Assembly (NCBI RefSeq): GCF_001949145.1
Contig: NW_019091390.1
Coordinates: 1,726,139 to 1,790,138 of the forward strand
Length of the DNA stretch: 64,000 bases
Origin: Acanthaster planci
Taxonomy: Eukaryota; Echinodermata; Asteroidea; Valvatida; Acanthasteridae
Reading direction: 5' to 3'
Shown one piece after another: positions 62,152 to 64,000 of the stretch (its first letter is position 1; each line of letters opens with the position of its first letter). The position numbers and the translations under genes are program-made. The notes beneath the pieces are model-generated. The model was given only the letters and a program-made list of their open reading frames with translations, was not told the DNA's origin and did not search any database.

Positions 62152-64000
62152 AGATGACCCAATGACTGCTTGTCGTCAGTAGCAGTGTAGCAGGCTAAAA
62201 AATAAACAGGTCATCCTGACGTGTTCAGTACTCAGCCAGTGACGCGGGGACTGTGCCTACCCACAGCGCCCTGTGGTGGCAGCAGAGAGCAACGACGCAT
62301 TTTGGATTCACGTGTGTCGGCCGTGGTCATGCAACAAAGTGATGCTGGGAACAATAGGAGGATTCATCTACAGTTTGAAAATTTAAATTTATTCAAACAA
62401 CAGGAAGACAATGAGAATGGATCACACTTGTCAACCCAAACACAGTTCAAACCAAGGCCACAGTGGTACATAGACGAAAAATCCCGCCCCCCTCCTTGTT
62501 CCAGCATCCATGAAAAATGAATATTCAGGCATTAGTGTCTCTCTCTCTCTCTCAGACTGAAGACCTGTACCTTAAATGACACAGAGTGGAATAGTGGTAG
62601 AGCACTGTCCAACAACTTACCCCAATTAAGTTTGTCTGTACGACCAGGAAAATTTAGTGCCGTTGTCAGAACCATAGGGCACGTGGGGAGGTGTATTACA
62701 TCACGGCAAGTGCATTGAAGAGCATCAGAAAGCAGCTTGAAATCAGATTCAAGAGGTTCTTTTTCTGTGCTCATCACTTTGTGGAAATGCTTAAGTTTCT
62801 ATGTGGCCTAGATTTTGGTCTCTGTTATTTTAGCAATGACATTATGTAACAGATAAGACCCATGCTTTTCCCCCAATTTCCTTAGTATTACACTTCACAC
62901 CTTCTAGGCCCGAGCAAAGTGATGCTAACTACATCACTGTTGATTGGGAATCAGGAAAAGCTCTATACTTCACACTCTGCCCTTTTATCTTTCCTTCATT
63001 TTAATAAATGTGTATTTCTTTAATAATCAAGTTTGTAACAGGATTCCGTAATGAAAGAGCTTTCGGTATCATCGTGGACTAAATGATATTAATTTTTGTA
63101 AATGGTACATGTAATGCTGTGATTTCACAACATCTGTATTAAGAAGCTTGGGTCGAGAAAGAGGAGACACTGAAGTGATTTTATGTAGAAACACCAGATT
63201 AAGGACCCATTTTCCTCAATGATGCGGGATCACCAAATGCCAGTCATAGAGGTGACACAATGGGGAGACGACCGCAAAGGAATACATTGCAACACAAGTT
63301 CCTTGCAAGAAGTTATCCCCGCTGGACATCATGGAAACTGGCCACAGTAGAAGTTCGTCCTCGTTCCTTTCAGAACACTTCTTGTTTCTGATGGTTTGGT
63401 GCAGTAAAATAAAAGCCACAACAAATGGAAAGTATTGCAACTTGTTTTATTTAAAGTTCTCTACTTGGATCACGTGCACGTGCAAGCTTCACAGGTCAAT
63501 CGACAGGAATCTGTGCTATAAAGAATGCAGGTTTTAGTAAGTCACACTTTGTTTTGTGCACTTTCCTGTAGAGCCAGTGAGAGGCTCAAGGTCTACGCGC
63601 AGAGTATGGCGTCATCACTACAGAGTTCAGTTTGGTAAACAGTGCCCAGGTAACAGTCTGTCAAATCCTGCTGTTTGTCTCGGTACTTCAAGCAATTTGA
63701 AAAAGTCTCTATCTTAAGTAGTCCTACTGACGTATGTTGATTACCATAACAAAAAGTGGCCCGCCCTTGTCAATTGAACGTGTATGGAGAAAAAAACCAG
63801 AGGTTTGACTGACACTCGTGACTTACCGTGGTTTCCTCTCCGTCATAAAAAAGTTATGCAAGAATTGTTTAGGATGTACTCTCCCCACATTTTGTGATTT
63901 ACCCCTTTGTGTGTGAAAAGTCCTTTGTGAACATGTCGACAAATTTATTGCAGTATCCTTTTTCTCTCTTTCACTCCAGACGGATCGTAGCCGAATTCCT
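62152..64000. other. ERCC8 3' flank, right end of window
   Basis: ERCC8 3' UTR followed by intergenic sequence. Contains a CT run at about 62538-62555 and further AATAAA hexamers near 63003 and 63408. No gene can be supported. A possible exon at 63558-63637 was examined and rejected. Confidence 0.55.
62201..62206 (+). terminator. ERCC8: Likely ERCC8 polyadenylation signal
   Basis: AATAAA 50 bases after the ERCC8 stop codon, giving a very short 3' UTR. It is the nearest canonical hexamer. Cleavage would be expected 10-30 bases later. Confidence 0.6.

Noticed and set aside
63558-63637. Possible exon of a further plus-strand gene (acceptor at 63557, donor at 63638)
   Set aside because: It is open in two frames, but joining it to the next possible acceptor at 63979 gives a stop at once or soon after. 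The peptide (ASERLKVYAQSM...) is not recognised, and there is no supporting neighbour exon.

Overview
This is eukaryotic genomic DNA: multi-exon genes with GT-AG introns, long introns and intergenic stretches, many short foldback and transposon remnants, and one 556-base run of N at 32435-32990. The frequent palindromes TAGGCCTA and ACATGTAC, the protein similarities and the intron density fit a marine invertebrate deuterostome. An echinoderm is my best guess, but the sequence does not prove it. No prokaryotic-type system (operon, CRISPR, defence island) is present.

Layout. Positions 1 to about 10.1 kb hold no host gene that I can support. They contain inverted-repeat elements, a tRNA-like SINE head and the broken 3' part of a Penelope-like retroelement (7551-8568), with a GIY-YIG nuclease remnant flanked by inverted terminal repeats that carry hammerhead-ribozyme sequences. 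From 10177 to 15864 (+) lies a complete five-exon gamma-butyrobetaine dioxygenase-like gene (BBOX1). The 4.5 kb after it contains a 282-bp direct repeat that is almost perfectly duplicated. From 20394 to 47429 (+) lies a CDC14 dual-specificity phosphatase gene of 16 or 17 coding exons, with repeat-filled introns and the N gap. About 6 kb without coding sequence separates its stop from that of NDUFAF2 (53516-56190, -), which lies tail to tail with it. NDUFAF2 and ERCC8 (56772-62151, +) are head to head, with only 581 bp between their start codons. The same divergent pair is known in human. The last 1.8 kb has no gene that I can support.

How the genes relate. The four proteins act in separate processes: the last step of carnitine synthesis (BBOX1), reversal of mitotic CDK phosphorylation (CDC14), respiratory complex I assembly (NDUFAF2) and transcription-coupled DNA repair (ERCC8/CSA). 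Only NDUFAF2 and ERCC8 are likely to share regulation, through a common bidirectional promoter.

Exon boundaries were set by eye from splice signals, reading phase and recalled similarity to the human proteins. All four coding sequences join without a frame break. Two of the introns must use a GC donor. UTR exons and transcription starts were not determined.
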